This document shows positions 49,537-58,656 of a DNA stretch of 64,000 bases, one piece after another. Position 1 is the stretch's first letter. Every line of letters begins with the position of its first letter. A program made the position numbers and the translations under genes. Where the stretch lies: assembly GCA_024397995.1 (NCBI GenBank), contig CP073746.1:868001-932000 (forward strand), written 5' to 3'. The notes beneath the pieces are model-generated. The model had not been told where the DNA came from, searched no databases, and saw nothing but the letters and a program-made list of their open reading frames with translations. This DNA is from a bacterium SCSIO 12827 (GTDB lineage Bacteria; Pseudomonadota; Alphaproteobacteria; Rhodospirillales; Casp-alpha2).

Positions 49537-52310
49537 TGGCCGAGCCTCCGGATGATCGCCGGCAGGTGTACCTGGTCGGCCTTGTAGTTGCCGGTCAGAA
49601 CGTACATCACCAGATTGATGCCGAAGCGGAAGGCCAATTCACGCTGCCGCTCGCCGCCCGGCACGGCGGGGAAAAGGGCCTGCTGCGTGTCTTCGTCCAA
49701 GGCCCAGGCGGCGGCCCAGTCGTTGCCGCCGGCCAGCACCGGCGACACGCCGTCGTTGATCCGCGCCCCCGCCCGTTCGACCCACAGGGCGCTTCCGGTC
49801 CAGCGTCCGGGAAAATCCTGCAACAGATAGAATGACCGGGTCAGGACATGGTTGGCCGGGGCAACTACCAGGGGCGGGATGTCGAGCTTTCGCGCCAGGG
49901 CCCGCAGTTCGCCCAGGTCCGCGCCCCCGGCGCGGTCGCGGGTGTCGAACAGGATCGTGCCGCCGTTCTGCATGTAGGCGTTGACCTTGATCCGCGCTGT
50001 TTCGGTCATGTCGGCGGCGCCGGCCGTCACGGGCCAGTACATCAGCGGGAAGAACGACAAGTCGTCACGGTCCGGATTAACCCCTTGCGGGTCCGACAGT
50101 TCCGCTGCCGTGCGCCGGCGCACGATCAGGCTGAGGCCTGTCAGGCCGAGGCGGCTGACCCGGTCCGTTTCCGCGTCGCCGGTCAGGACATAAGCCAGAC
50201 GCGTCTGGGTGCTGTTTTCCAAAGCATAAGCGTCCGTACCGGACAGCGGAGCGGGAGTGGCAGCGCGCGGCGCCACGGTGATTTCCTGAGCCATCGCCGT
50301 GCTTGCGGCGCCCCCGGCTAGCGCCAGGGCCAGCAGCGGGGCGGCCAGGCGCGGCACCCGCAACAGGCCGCGCAGCCACAGGCTGATGGCGAAATCGGCC
50401 AGCGACAGCATGGCGGCCAGAATGAACAGCCAGGGCCGGATGTCGATGGCCGGGCTGCCGCCGTAGATCGTGCGCTCCGCCGTCACCGAGAGCTCGCCGA
50501 GCGGCATCGGCACCGCCGCGTCGCGGCCCAGGTTCAGGGCCCGGCGGTCATTGCCGCGGCCGTACAGCCCCGGCGGGTGCAACGGCGACACGGGTGTTTC
50601 GGCAAAGGTGTCCTGGGCGATCGAGCCCGTGTCGGGCGGCGCGTCGCCCAAGGCACCATAGGCATCCAGCGTCTGGATCGGTTCCAGCGGCGGTCCGTGG
50701 CCCGTGTCGACCACCCCCTGGCTGAGGCCGACCAGACGTTGCAGCATTTCGACCAGCAGGCCGGACAGGGCCAGGTTGGACCATTGCGTGTTGGCCGTGG
50801 TGTGGAACAGCACCAACCAGCCCTTGCCCTGGCGTTCGGCGGTGACCAGGGGCGTGCCGTCGGATAGCCGCGCCCAGGTCTTGCGTTCCAGGTCCAGCGA
50901 CGGCTGCGCCAGAACCTGACGGGTCACCGTGACATCGGACGGCACGGCCAGGCCGTTGAATGGGCTTTCCGCGCCGAAGGGGGCCAAGCTGGCCGGCTGG
51001 GTCCAGGACATGGCGCCGCCGATGACCCGGTCACCCCGGCGCAGCGGTACGGGAACCAGGGGCGTGTCGCCGCCCTGGACGGCCTGGCCGCTGGTCGCCT
51101 GGGCCAGCAGCGGCCCGGCGAAGCGCAGCGCGACGCCGCCGTCCTCCATCCAGGTCTTGATCGCCACGCGGTCGGGACCGGCGATGGTGCCGGGATCGGG
51201 AAAAATCATCAGGGCAAGCTGGCGGCGCAACAGGCCGCTGATGGTGCCCTGGCGGACTTCGCTGAACGGCTCCAGCGCCCGGGTCAGGTAAAACACGGAG
51301 GACAGCAGCGGCAGTTCGGCCCCGCCGTCACCGGTCACGATGCCGACCGGGCGCCGTCGCCAGCGTTCGTCCAGCAGGATCACGGCGGCCGCCGATCCGG
51401 CGTCTTCCAGATCCAAACGGACCAGCTTGTTGGCCATTTCCGCCGGCAGGTCGAGGCGCACTTCGGCGGCGGCGTCGCCGGCGTTGAACAGAATTTCTTC
51501 CCGCGCGATCAGCCGCCCGTCGAGGGCGAAGGCGCGCAGGAATTGGGTTTCCTCGGCCCGCGCGTCGGCCCGTTCCACCCGCAGTGTGATGGCGCCGCCG
51601 TCCAGCACGGGCGGGCGCAGAACCTTGGGCATCACCGTGCCGGGGCCGTCGGTGACGACGGTCAGCGTCCCGAACCTGGCCAAACCCTGGGCGAAGGCGT
51701 CGGCGGCTCCGTGGTCAAGCCCGTCGGACAACCAGACGACCTGGGCGCTGCGGTCCTGGGGAAGAAGACCTTGGTCCATCGCTTCAAGGGTTGTCACGTG
51801 GTCGGACGGCCAGGGCCGCGGCTGCAGGGTCTGGGCGAATTCCTGGGCTTGGCGCGGGGTGAATACGTGCACCCTGTCCGTGCCGGCCCCGGCCGGCGGG
51901 GCGGCCGTGGTGACGATGGTCACCGGGCGGCCGTCGCGCGCCGCCTGATCGGTCAACTGGATCAGCAGGCGCTGACGCGTCGGCCAGCCCTTGGCGGCGG
52001 ACCAGCCGTTGTCGACGGCCAGGACCAGCGGGCCGGAGCCCTGCCATTGGGTGGCTTGGTTGATCAGCGGGCCGGCGGCGGCCAGGACCAAAAGGGCCGC
52101 GATGGCGAGGCGCAGAAGGATCAGCCAGGGTGGTGTCTTGGACGAGCTTTCCTCGCGCGTGACGAGGCCCAGGAGCAGGCGGAACGGCGGGAAGGTGACC
52201 CGCGTCGGCGCCGGCGGGGTCAGGCGCAGCAGCCACCAGATGATTGGCAGGGCCAGCAGGCCGAGCAGCGCCCAGGGGGCCAGAAATGCGAAGGAGCCGA
52301 AGGCGAGCAT
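49533..52310 (-). CDS. BatA-domain / DUF4159 membrane protein
   Basis: Large 925-aa protein. The N-terminus is the BatA domain (aerotolerance-related), FLAPWALLGLLALPIIWWLL with a second helix LILLRLAIAALLVLAAAGPL; a vWA-like region follows (LVLAVDNGWSAAKGWPTRQR, VVWLSDGLDHGAAD); two helices lie about 620-680; the C-terminal 200 residues are DUF4159 (DDLSFFPLMYWPVTAG and NAYMQNGGTILFDTRDRAGG). It lies 21 bases after the DUF58 gene and overlaps the next. BatA/DUF4159 proteins go with MoxR/DUF58 in alphaproteobacteria. Confidence 0.9.
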   Translation of the reverse strand: MLAFGSFAFLAPWALLGLLALPIIWWLLRLTPPAPTRVTFPPFRLLLGLVTREESSSKTPPWLILLRLAIAALLVLAAAGPLINQATQWQGSGPLVLAVDNGWSAAKGWPTRQRLLIQLTDQAARDGRPVTIVTTAAPPAGAGTDRVHVFTPRQAQEFAQTLQPRPWPSDHVTTLEAMDQGLLPQDRSAQVVWLSDGLDHGAADAFAQGLARFGTLTVVTDGPGTVMPKVLRPPVLDGGAITLRVERADARAEETQFLRAFALDGRLIAREEILFNAGDAAAEVRLDLPAEMANKLVRLDLEDAGSAAAVILLDERWRRRPVGIVTGDGGAELPLLSSVFYLTRALEPFSEVRQGTISGLLRRQLALMIFPDPGTIAGPDRVAIKTWMEDGGVALRFAGPLLAQATSGQAVQGGDTPLVPVPLRRGDRVIGGAMSWTQPASLAPFGAESPFNGLAVPSDVTVTRQVLAQPSLDLERKTWARLSDGTPLVTAERQGKGWLVLFHTTANTQWSNLALSGLLVEMLQRLVGLSQGVVDTGHGPPLEPIQTLDAYGALGDAPPDTGSIAQDTFAETPVSPLHPPGLYGRGNDRRALNLGRDAAVPMPLGELSVTAERTIYGGSPAIDIRPWLFILAAMLSLADFAISLWLRGLLRVPRLAAPLLALALAGGAASTAMAQEITVAPRAATPAPLSGTDAYALENSTQTRLAYVLTGDAETDRVSRLGLTGLSLIVRRRTAAELSDPQGVNPDRDDLSFFPLMYWPVTAGAADMTETARIKVNAYMQNGGTILFDTRDRAGGADLGELRALARKLDIPPLVVAPANHVLTRSFYLLQDFPGRWTGSALWVERAGARINDGVSPVLAGGNDWAAAWALDEDTQQALFPAVPGGERQRELAFRFGINLVMYVLTGNYKADQVHLPAIIRRLGQ

Positions 52311-52331
52311 GGGGTCAGATACCTCCCCCGC

Positions 52332-53222
52332 CTAGTGCCGGATGACCTGAGACAGCAGCTGATAAAGCGTCATCAGCACGGTCTCGGGCGGGCGGTGAGT
52401 CATATGGCGGGTCAGGCTCCATCCGAAGGACCGCGCCACGGCGTCGAGGCCCGCCTGATGGTGGGCCAGTTCCTCGCGGTAGGCCTGACGCACGCTTTCG
52501 ACGCGCCCGATCATGATGCGGCCCTCGCCCTCCGGCCCTTCGAATTCGACCCGTCCGTCGAACGGCAGGGTTTCTTCGGCCGGGTCTAGAATCTGTACCA
52601 GATGGCCCTCGACCCCGTGGTCCGACAACCGCGCGATGGCTTTGCGGGTCTCGCCGAGCGGGGCCAGGAAATCCCCGAACAGGACGACGCGCCCATGGCG
52701 CGGTACGAATTCCGGGCCGGGCAGGCTGCCGGTGGCGCCCGTCTCGGCGCGTTCCAGGGCGGTCGCGATGCGCAACAAGGTGTTGCGGCCCGTAGAGGGG
52801 ATCATGCCGGTACCCATCAGGGCGATGCGTTCACCCGCGCGGACCAGAAGCGAGGTCAGGGCGACGGCCAGAACCTTGGCCCGCCAGCCCTTGGACAGAG
52901 GCCCGCCGTCGGACGCGTAATCCATGGAGGGTGATCCGTCGGCCCACAGCCATACGCTCTGCGCAGCCTCCCATTCCATTTCACGGACATAGACCGGGTC
53001 GGACTTGGCCGATTGCCGCCAGTCGATCAGCTGCGTCGAATCACCGAACTCATAACGCCGGAACTGCCAGAACGTTTCACCCTGGCCGACCCGCCGTCGG
53101 CCATGCACGCCCTGGCTGACCGTGGACGCCACGCGCTCCGCCGCCACCAGAAGCGGCGGCAGTCCCGAGGCCGCGGTTTCGGCCTGGTGGTGAAGGTCGG
53201 GTCTGTCCAGCGGGTTCGCCAT
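52332..53222 (-). CDS. DUF58 domain protein
   Basis: 296-aa DUF58 protein, the usual partner of MoxR ATPases. The DUF58 signature GRRRVGQGETFWQFRRYEFG, DSTQLIDWRQSAKSDPVYVR and EMEWEAAQSVWLWADGSPSM (vWA-like metal site DGSPS) are all present. No membrane helix. Probably a cytosolic substrate or partner of the MoxR ATPase, related to BatB-type vWA proteins. 39 bases separate it from moxR. Confidence 0.92.
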   Translation of the reverse strand: MANPLDRPDLHHQAETAASGLPPLLVAAERVASTVSQGVHGRRRVGQGETFWQFRRYEFGDSTQLIDWRQSAKSDPVYVREMEWEAAQSVWLWADGSPSMDYASDGGPLSKGWRAKVLAVALTSLLVRAGERIALMGTGMIPSTGRNTLLRIATALERAETGATGSLPGPEFVPRHGRVVLFGDFLAPLGETRKAIARLSDHGVEGHLVQILDPAEETLPFDGRVEFEGPEGEGRIMIGRVESVRQAYREELAHHQAGLDAVARSFGWSLTRHMTHRPPETVLMTLYQLLSQVIRH

Positions 53223-53261
53223 GCGTTGTTCGCCCTTGGGCCGCGTTGCGCCGATCGCCTC

Positions 53262-54284
53262 CTATTCGATGATCTGGCAGAGACGGTCGATGATCTGACC
53301 GACGGTCACGCCCTCGGCACGGGCGCCGAAGGTCAGTGCCATGCGGTGGCGCAGGATCGGATGGGCCAGGGCGTAGACATCTTCGACCGAGGGCGACAGG
53401 CGGCCCTGGATCATGGCGCGGGCACGAACCCCCAGCATCAGGGCCTGGCTGGCGCGCGGCCCCGGGCCCCAGGACACGTAATTGCGGATTTCCGGCAGGT
53501 CCGAGGCATCGGGGCGACCGGCACGGACGACCTTCAGAATCGCCTCGGCCACGCTTTCGCCCACCGGTACGTGGCGGACCAACGTCTGCGCGCGCATCAG
53601 GGCCTTGGGGTCCATGACCCGCTTGGCGTCCTGGGTGTCGGCGCCCGTCGTCTTGATCAGGATTTCCCGTTCCGTTTCCAGATCCGGGTGGGTCACGTCG
53701 ACCTGCATGAAGAAACGGTCGAGCTGCGCTTCGGGCAAGGGGTAGGTGCCTTCCTGTTCCAGCGGGTTCTGGGTGGCCAGCACGTGAAACGGCTTCGGCA
53801 GGTCGTGGTACTGCCCGGCGACGGACACCCGATGTTCCTGCATGGCCTGCAGCAGGGCCGATTGGGTGCGCGGGCTGGCGCGGTTGATTTCGTCGGCCAT
53901 CAGCAGTTGGCAGAACACGGGCCCCTTGACGAAGCGGAAGCCGCGCTTGCCGCTTTCGCTTTCCTCCAGAACCTCGGAACCCAGGATGTCGCCGGGCATC
54001 AGGTCGGGTGTGAACTGGACGCGCTTTTCGTCCATCCCGAATACCTTACCCAACGTTTCCACCAACCGGGTCTTGCCCAGGCCGGGCACCCCGACCAGCA
54101 GGCAATGGCCCCCGGCCAGCAGGGTGATCAGGGTTTCTTCGATAACCGTTTCCTGGCCGAAGATGACCCGGCCCACGCCGTCGCGGACCTTGGCGATGTC
54201 GTCGACCAGGCCGTCGATGGCGTCAACCAGGTCGTCGGTGTTGCCACCGTCCCCGGTTGCCTTATTCTTGGTGTTGGTCGTCAC
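53262..54284 (-). CDS. MoxR-family AAA+ ATPase
   Basis: 340-aa MoxR ATPase with GTG start. Walker A GVPGLGKTRLV, Walker B LLMADEINRASPRTQSALLQ, sensor FHVLATQNPLEQEGTYPLPE and the arginine-finger region QLDRFFMQVDVTHPDLE are complete. First gene of the four-gene operon, coding an ATP-driven chaperone for metal insertion or folding of envelope or oxidoreductase proteins in known cases. A low-complexity start (TTNTKNKATGDGGNTDD) precedes the AAA core. It is divergent from DUF1285. Confidence 0.95.
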   Translation of the reverse strand: MTTNTKNKATGDGGNTDDLVDAIDGLVDDIAKVRDGVGRVIFGQETVIEETLITLLAGGHCLLVGVPGLGKTRLVETLGKVFGMDEKRVQFTPDLMPGDILGSEVLEESESGKRGFRFVKGPVFCQLLMADEINRASPRTQSALLQAMQEHRVSVAGQYHDLPKPFHVLATQNPLEQEGTYPLPEAQLDRFFMQVDVTHPDLETEREILIKTTGADTQDAKRVMDPKALMRAQTLVRHVPVGESVAEAILKVVRAGRPDASDLPEIRNYVSWGPGPRASQALMLGVRARAMIQGRLSPSVEDVYALAHPILRHRMALTFGARAEGVTVGQIIDRLCQIIE

Positions 54285-54379
54285 GGAAGACGCCTCCGTT
54301 CAATGATATAAGAGAACAGGACGGGGCCGACCCCGTCCACCAGAGATCGCGTAGCTGCGGATAGCGTATCATCGAAACC

Positions 54380-54961
54380 ATGTCTGAAAATACACCCGAT
54401 CTTCGTTCCTTTATCGGCGCCGTGCCGCCCGCCGGAGACCTCGCGGGGCCCGTGGGTATTCCCCTTGGTCCGCGCCAGTCCCTGTGCGGCGACATCGACA
54501 TGCGCATCGGCCTGGACGGTACTTGGTATTATCTCGGCTCTCCCATCGGGCGGAAAGAACTGGTCAAACTGTTTTCCACGGTTCTGCACCGCGACGATGC
54601 GGGTGACCATTGGCTGCTGACCCCGGCCGAGGCCTGCCGCATTCGGGTCGAGGACGCGCCGTTTCTGGCCGTCGTGGCTGAGGTCACCGGCGGCGGCCAG
54701 GCCCAGAACGTCACTTTCCGGACAAATATTGACCAAACCGTGGCGCTTGGCCCTGATCATCCGTTGCGGGTCGATATCGATCCGGAAACCCAGGAACCCC
54801 GGCCCTATGTGGGCCTGGATCGGGGGCTTGAGGCCCGCCTGACGCGGTCGGTCTATTATCAACTGGTCGATCTCGCCGTTGAAGAAATTGCCGATGGAGC
54901 GCACATGTACGGTATATGGAGTGGCGGCCGGTTCTTTTCCATCGGCCGCGTGGAGGAATGA
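54380..54961 (+). CDS. DUF1285 protein
   Basis: 193-aa protein of the DUF1285 family (RPA2825-like), function unknown. Typical: LCGDIDMRIGLDGTWYYLGS, PIGRKELVKLFSTVLHRDDA, then LTPAEACRIRVEDAPFLAVV and VYYQLVDLAVEEIADGAHMY. The family has a double-barrel/PH-like fold. It heads a plus-strand run with NUDIX, DUF6111 and CCA transferase, an order common in alphaproteobacteria, 95 bases from the divergent moxR. Confidence 0.92.
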   Translation: MSENTPDLRSFIGAVPPAGDLAGPVGIPLGPRQSLCGDIDMRIGLDGTWYYLGSPIGRKELVKLFSTVLHRDDAGDHWLLTPAEACRIRVEDAPFLAVVAEVTGGGQAQNVTFRTNIDQTVALGPDHPLRVDIDPETQEPRPYVGLDRGLEARLTRSVYYQLVDLAVEEIADGAHMYGIWSGGRFFSIGRVEE

Positions 54962-54986
54962 TGGCAGGCATGAGGACCGGCGGCAC

Positions 54987-55637
54987 ATGACACCCGATTG
55001 GCTGATCGACCGGTTTGATGCGCTGGACTGCGATCCCGAGGTCTTGCGCGGCGACCACGACCTGAATCCCGGCATGGGCATACTGCCGGACCTGACCCCG
55101 GCCGCCGTGCTGATCCCGTTGGTCGAGCGCGAAACCGAGCTCACCACCTTGTTTACCCAGCGCACGTCGCATCTGAAGCATCACGCCGGGCAGATCAGCT
55201 TTCCCGGCGGCCATTCCGACCCGGAAGACACCTCGGCAGAAGACACGGCGCTGCGCGAGACGGAGGAAGAGGTCGGCCTGCATCGCAGCCGTATCCGCGT
55301 TATCGGGCGGCTTGCCCCCTACATCACGCGCACGGGCTTTTCCGTCATTCCCGTGGTCGGGCTGGTCACGCCGCCGTTCGACATCGAACCTGACCCGCAC
55401 GAGGTCGAGGATGTATTCGAGGTGCCGCTCAATTTCCTCATGGACCCGGCCAACCATCAGCGCCACAAGCGCGAGGTCAACGGCACGCGCCGTGATTTCT
55501 ACGCCATGCCCTATCAGGAGCGTTTCATCTGGGGAGCCACGGCGGGCATGGTCAAGAATCTCTATGACGTGCTGGTCGGTGACGGCCCGGACCCCAATTT
55601 CCGCCGTGATTTCCAGGGCGCGAGGCCGGCGCCATGA
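54987..55637 (+). CDS. NUDIX hydrolase, CoA pyrophosphatase type
   Basis: 216-aa NUDIX enzyme; NudL/YeaB-type enzymes cleave CoA and its oxidised forms. The CoA-specific block LTTLFTQRTSHLKHHAGQIS and the Nudix box GGHSDPEDTSAEDTALRETEEEVGL with its EExxE-type Glu set are present (GFPGGxxD start FPGGHSD). ATG 54987 is used; a short weak GAGGA site lies 11 bases before. It overlaps the next gene by ATGA. Confidence 0.9.
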   Translation: MTPDWLIDRFDALDCDPEVLRGDHDLNPGMGILPDLTPAAVLIPLVERETELTTLFTQRTSHLKHHAGQISFPGGHSDPEDTSAEDTALRETEEEVGLHRSRIRVIGRLAPYITRTGFSVIPVVGLVTPPFDIEPDPHEVEDVFEVPLNFLMDPANHQRHKREVNGTRRDFYAMPYQERFIWGATAGMVKNLYDVLVGDGPDPNFRRDFQGARPAP

Positions 55638-55912
55638 TCCGGCTATTGCTCAATTACGTGATCCCTCTGGTGCTGCCCACGGCGGCCTATCTCGCCTGGG
55701 TCTGGTATTACCGCAAGCGGGCGGAGGCGCTCGGCGGCCAGCCGCCGGAGATCACCCGGGGCGGGCTGTTCTGGTGCATGGTCGTGGGCCTGGGCCTGAT
55801 GATCGTGACGCTTCTGGTGCTTGCCGCGGTCACCGGCGCCGATCCCGGGGAGGGCGGGTATCAGTCGCCACGCCTTGAGGACGGCCGTATTATCCCCCCC
55901 AAATTCAACTGA
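55634..55912 (+). CDS. DUF6111 small membrane protein
   Basis: 92-aa membrane protein with two helices (about 3-24 and 46-67), the DUF6111 family seen in this cluster. LLLNYVIPLVLPTAAYLAWV starts it, and RLEDGRIIPPKFN ends it. Function unknown. Translationally coupled to the NUDIX gene (ATGA). Confidence 0.88.
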   Translation: MIRLLLNYVIPLVLPTAAYLAWVWYYRKRAEALGGQPPEITRGGLFWCMVVGLGLMIVTLLVLAAVTGADPGEGGYQSPRLEDGRIIPPKFN

Positions 55913-55952
55913 GTAACGCTGGGCGGATGTCCGGTGTCGGAATGGGACTTGA

Positions 55953-57266
55953 GTGAGCGCGGTGGAAGACGAGTACGTCGAAATCCGGGGCATCAGCCGC
56001 GAACCGCTGGGCAAGCTGGCGATCGACGGCTGGTTGGCCTGGCCGGAAACCCGGCGGCTTGCAGACGTGCTGGGCAGGGATCAGCTGCGCTTCGTCGGCG
56101 GCTGCGTGCGCGACGCCATTGCCCACCGCCCGGTGACCGATGTCGACGCGGCGACGCCGCTGCCGCCCGAAGAGGTCATGGCGCGGCTTGAAGCCGCCGG
56201 GATCAAGGTGATTGCCACGGGCCTCAAGCACGGCACGGTGACCGCCGTGATCGGTGCGCGAAAATTCGAGATTACGACACTGCGCCGCGACGCGGATACG
56301 GACGGCCGCCACGCGCGGGTCGAATTCACGGACGATTGGATCGAGGACGCCAAACGCCGCGATTTCACCATCAACGCCATGTCCTGCACACCTGACGGCG
56401 ATGTCTACGATCCGTTCGAAGGCATGCCCGATCTGGCTCATGGGGTGGTCCGCTTCGTCGGCCGGGCCGGCGACCGGGTGGCGGAGGACCACCTGCGCAT
56501 CCTTCGCTTTTTCCGGTTCTGGGGCGGTTATGGCCGCCCACCTGCCGACCGCAGTGCGCTGACCGCCTGCCGCGCGAACGCGGCCAAGCTCAAGGAACTT
56601 TCGGGCGAACGGCTGCGCAACGAACTGTTGAAGATTCTCACGGTGCCGCAACCGGCCGAGGTCGTGCGGTTGATGCAGGGATACGGCGTGCTCGACCATA
56701 TCCTGCCCGAGGCGGGTGAGGTCACGCGCCTGCGCCTGGTCAATTGGCTGACGACGCGGGGCGTGCTGATGGACGGTGTCGGTCCCGACCCCCTGCGCAA
56801 TCTGGCGGCCTTGCTGGACACGGATGCCGATGGGGCATCGGCCGTCGCCCAGCGCTTGCGCCTGTCCAACGCCCAGGCGGACCGTCTGCTGTCCCTGACA
56901 GCACCCGCCGTGGCGCCGACTCTGGATCAGGCTGCCCTTGACCATGAAAAATTGTTGCGCCGCATCGGGCCGGAAACCTTCCGCGATCTGGTGATCCTCG
57001 GCTGGGCTGCCGAGATCGGCGCGGCGACGCGCCTGCCGGCTGCGCGGTCGGCGGCCTGGCGCGAACTTCTGGCGGCGGCGGTCGGCTGGCGGGGGCGGGA
57101 ACTCCCCATCAAAGGGGGGGACCTTATCGACTTGGGTCTTGCCCCGGGCCCCTGTGTCGGCGAGGTTCTCGGCCGGGTCGAAACCTGGTGGGAAGACGGT
57201 GGCTTCAAAGCCGACCGCAGTACCTGCTTAGCCAAGGCCAAGGACCTGATCGGGAGAGAAGAATGA
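55953..57266 (+). CDS. CCA tRNA nucleotidyltransferase (poly(A) polymerase superfamily)
   Basis: Class II nucleotidyltransferase of 437 aa. RFVGGCVRDAIAHRPVTDVD gives the GG and the DxD metal site, followed by TLRRDADTDGRHARVEFTDD, KRRDFTINAMSC and DHLRILRFFRFWGGYGRPP, the usual CCA-enzyme head and neck motifs. It likely adds or repairs the CCA end of tRNA; relation to poly(A) polymerase is by family only. GTG start 55953. Overlaps the next gene by ATGA. Confidence 0.93.
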   Translation: MSAVEDEYVEIRGISREPLGKLAIDGWLAWPETRRLADVLGRDQLRFVGGCVRDAIAHRPVTDVDAATPLPPEEVMARLEAAGIKVIATGLKHGTVTAVIGARKFEITTLRRDADTDGRHARVEFTDDWIEDAKRRDFTINAMSCTPDGDVYDPFEGMPDLAHGVVRFVGRAGDRVAEDHLRILRFFRFWGGYGRPPADRSALTACRANAAKLKELSGERLRNELLKILTVPQPAEVVRLMQGYGVLDHILPEAGEVTRLRLVNWLTTRGVLMDGVGPDPLRNLAALLDTDADGASAVAQRLRLSNAQADRLLSLTAPAVAPTLDQAALDHEKLLRRIGPETFRDLVILGWAAEIGAATRLPAARSAAWRELLAAAVGWRGRELPIKGGDLIDLGLAPGPCVGEVLGRVETWWEDGGFKADRSTCLAKAKDLIGREE

Positions 57267-57898
57267 CCCAACTGCGCATCTGCTTCGTCGGCGACAGCCT
57301 GACCAACGGCACCGGTGACCATGCCTTTCTGGGTTGGCCCGGTCGGATATGCCGGCGCGAGGTCCAGGCCGGCCATAACATCACCTGCTACAATCTGGGC
57401 ATCCGGGCCGAGACGACGGAGATGATCCGCAGGCGTTGGCGGGCCGAATGCACACCGCGTCTGCTCGACAGTTTTCCGGGGGCCTTGGTGTTTTCCTTCG
57501 GCACCAACGATACGGCGGAAGAGGCGGGGCAGACTCGTGTCGCCGCCGGACGGTCGATCGAGAACGCACGGGCGATGATCGCCGAGGCCATGGACTGGAA
57601 GCCGACCTTGTGGATCGGCCCGCCACCGATTGATGAGAGCCAGCAACCGTTCCAGGCCGGGCCCGGATCACCCGTGCGGATGTTCAGCAATGCCCGCATC
57701 GCAGATTTATCCGCTGCCTTCGCCGCTGCCGCCGCCGACATGGGGGTGCCCTATCTGGACCTGTTCACGGCGCTGTCCGGGGACATTGCCTGGGGCGACG
57801 CGGTGGGTGACGGGGTGCATCCGCCGGACAACGGATACACGATCATCGCCGACCGCGTGGCCGAATGGGATGCTTGGCGGCGGTGGTTTGCTGCCTGA
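57263..57898 (+). CDS. GDSL-type esterase (SGNH hydrolase)
   Basis: 211-aa SGNH hydrolase with no signal peptide. Block I FVGDSLTNGTG (Ser), the Gly in YNLGIRAETTEMIRRRWRAE, block III FSFGTNDTAEE (Asn) and block V GDAVGDGVHPPDNGYTIIAD (Asp and His) are complete. Cytosolic; substrate unknown. GGAGA lies before the ATG, which overlaps the CCA gene stop. Confidence 0.92.
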   Translation: MTQLRICFVGDSLTNGTGDHAFLGWPGRICRREVQAGHNITCYNLGIRAETTEMIRRRWRAECTPRLLDSFPGALVFSFGTNDTAEEAGQTRVAAGRSIENARAMIAEAMDWKPTLWIGPPPIDESQQPFQAGPGSPVRMFSNARIADLSAAFAAAAADMGVPYLDLFTALSGDIAWGDAVGDGVHPPDNGYTIIADRVAEWDAWRRWFAA

Positions 57899-58078
57899 AA
57901 CAGCGCTGCGTAAGGCGCGGAACGTCTAGACCATTATGGCTATGACCTCCGGCTATGTTGACACTCAAGGGCGTACGCGCGAGCATTCGATGGTCGTTTC
58001 CCTTTGGGATTGTCGTATTTACTTAAGTCGGGCAAATAATAGATTCGCCTCGAACAATATCGGGTGGAAAACACGGGC

Positions 58079-58642
58079 ATGATTGAAATTACGAATGCCT
58101 GTATTGCTGTTGAAAATTTGACGACACCCGAACTGCGCGAATTTTTTTCTTATTGGGAAAACTTGCGCGGCGCCAAGTTCGCGCCATCTTGGACCGATGT
58201 CGAACTGATCGATATGCCGGCCAAACTGCTGCCTTACCTGGCGGTGGTTGAGGTCCGCCCCGCCCCGCTGGATTTTGTTTATGCGTTTTACGGCACCGGT
58301 TACATGGCGCTGAAGGCGCGGGATTTGACGGGCCGCTCCATCATGGAAACGCGTCCCAATGAGAACGCGCAGGTAATTTTCGAGCAATACCGGCGCACCC
58401 TTGAAGCCCGCAAGCCGCTGGCGTTCCGCCGCACGGTCGCGGGCGCCATCGCGGGCAAGAACGGAAATCCGACGCAGACCACCTTGCGGTTGCCGCTGTC
58501 AGCCGATGGCGAAGGGGTTCAACGGATCATGTCGCTGAGCGACTTGCGGGACAATCCGGCCATGCGTGATTTCTACGAAACCTATGGTCGTGACCGCCCC
58601 CACCGCCCGGCCGCCATGATAAGCGGCGCCCACGCCGGTTAG
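58079..58642 (+). CDS. PAS_5-family PAS domain protein
   Basis: 187-aa stand-alone PAS domain protein of the PAS_5 group, common in Rhodospirillales. LREFFSYWENLRGAKFAPSW, DVELIDMPAKLLPYLAVVEV and FVYAFYGTGYMALKARDLTG, RSIMETRPNENAQVIFEQYR are characteristic. No output domain is attached, so it may act as a partner or sensor in signalling. ATG 58079 was chosen over the GTG at 58064, which has no ribosome site. A TTGACA lies at 57958-57963. It converges with dacB, 14 bases apart. Confidence 0.85.
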   Translation: MIEITNACIAVENLTTPELREFFSYWENLRGAKFAPSWTDVELIDMPAKLLPYLAVVEVRPAPLDFVYAFYGTGYMALKARDLTGRSIMETRPNENAQVIFEQYRRTLEARKPLAFRRTVAGAIAGKNGNPTQTTLRLPLSADGEGVQRIMSLSDLRDNPAMRDFYETYGRDRPHRPAAMISGAHAG

Positions 58643-58656
58643 GCAAAGCCTGACCA

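Noticed and set aside
53013-54311. 432-codon plus-strand frame opposite the DUF58 and MoxR genes
   Set aside because: MoxR Walker motifs on the other strand decide the coding strand.
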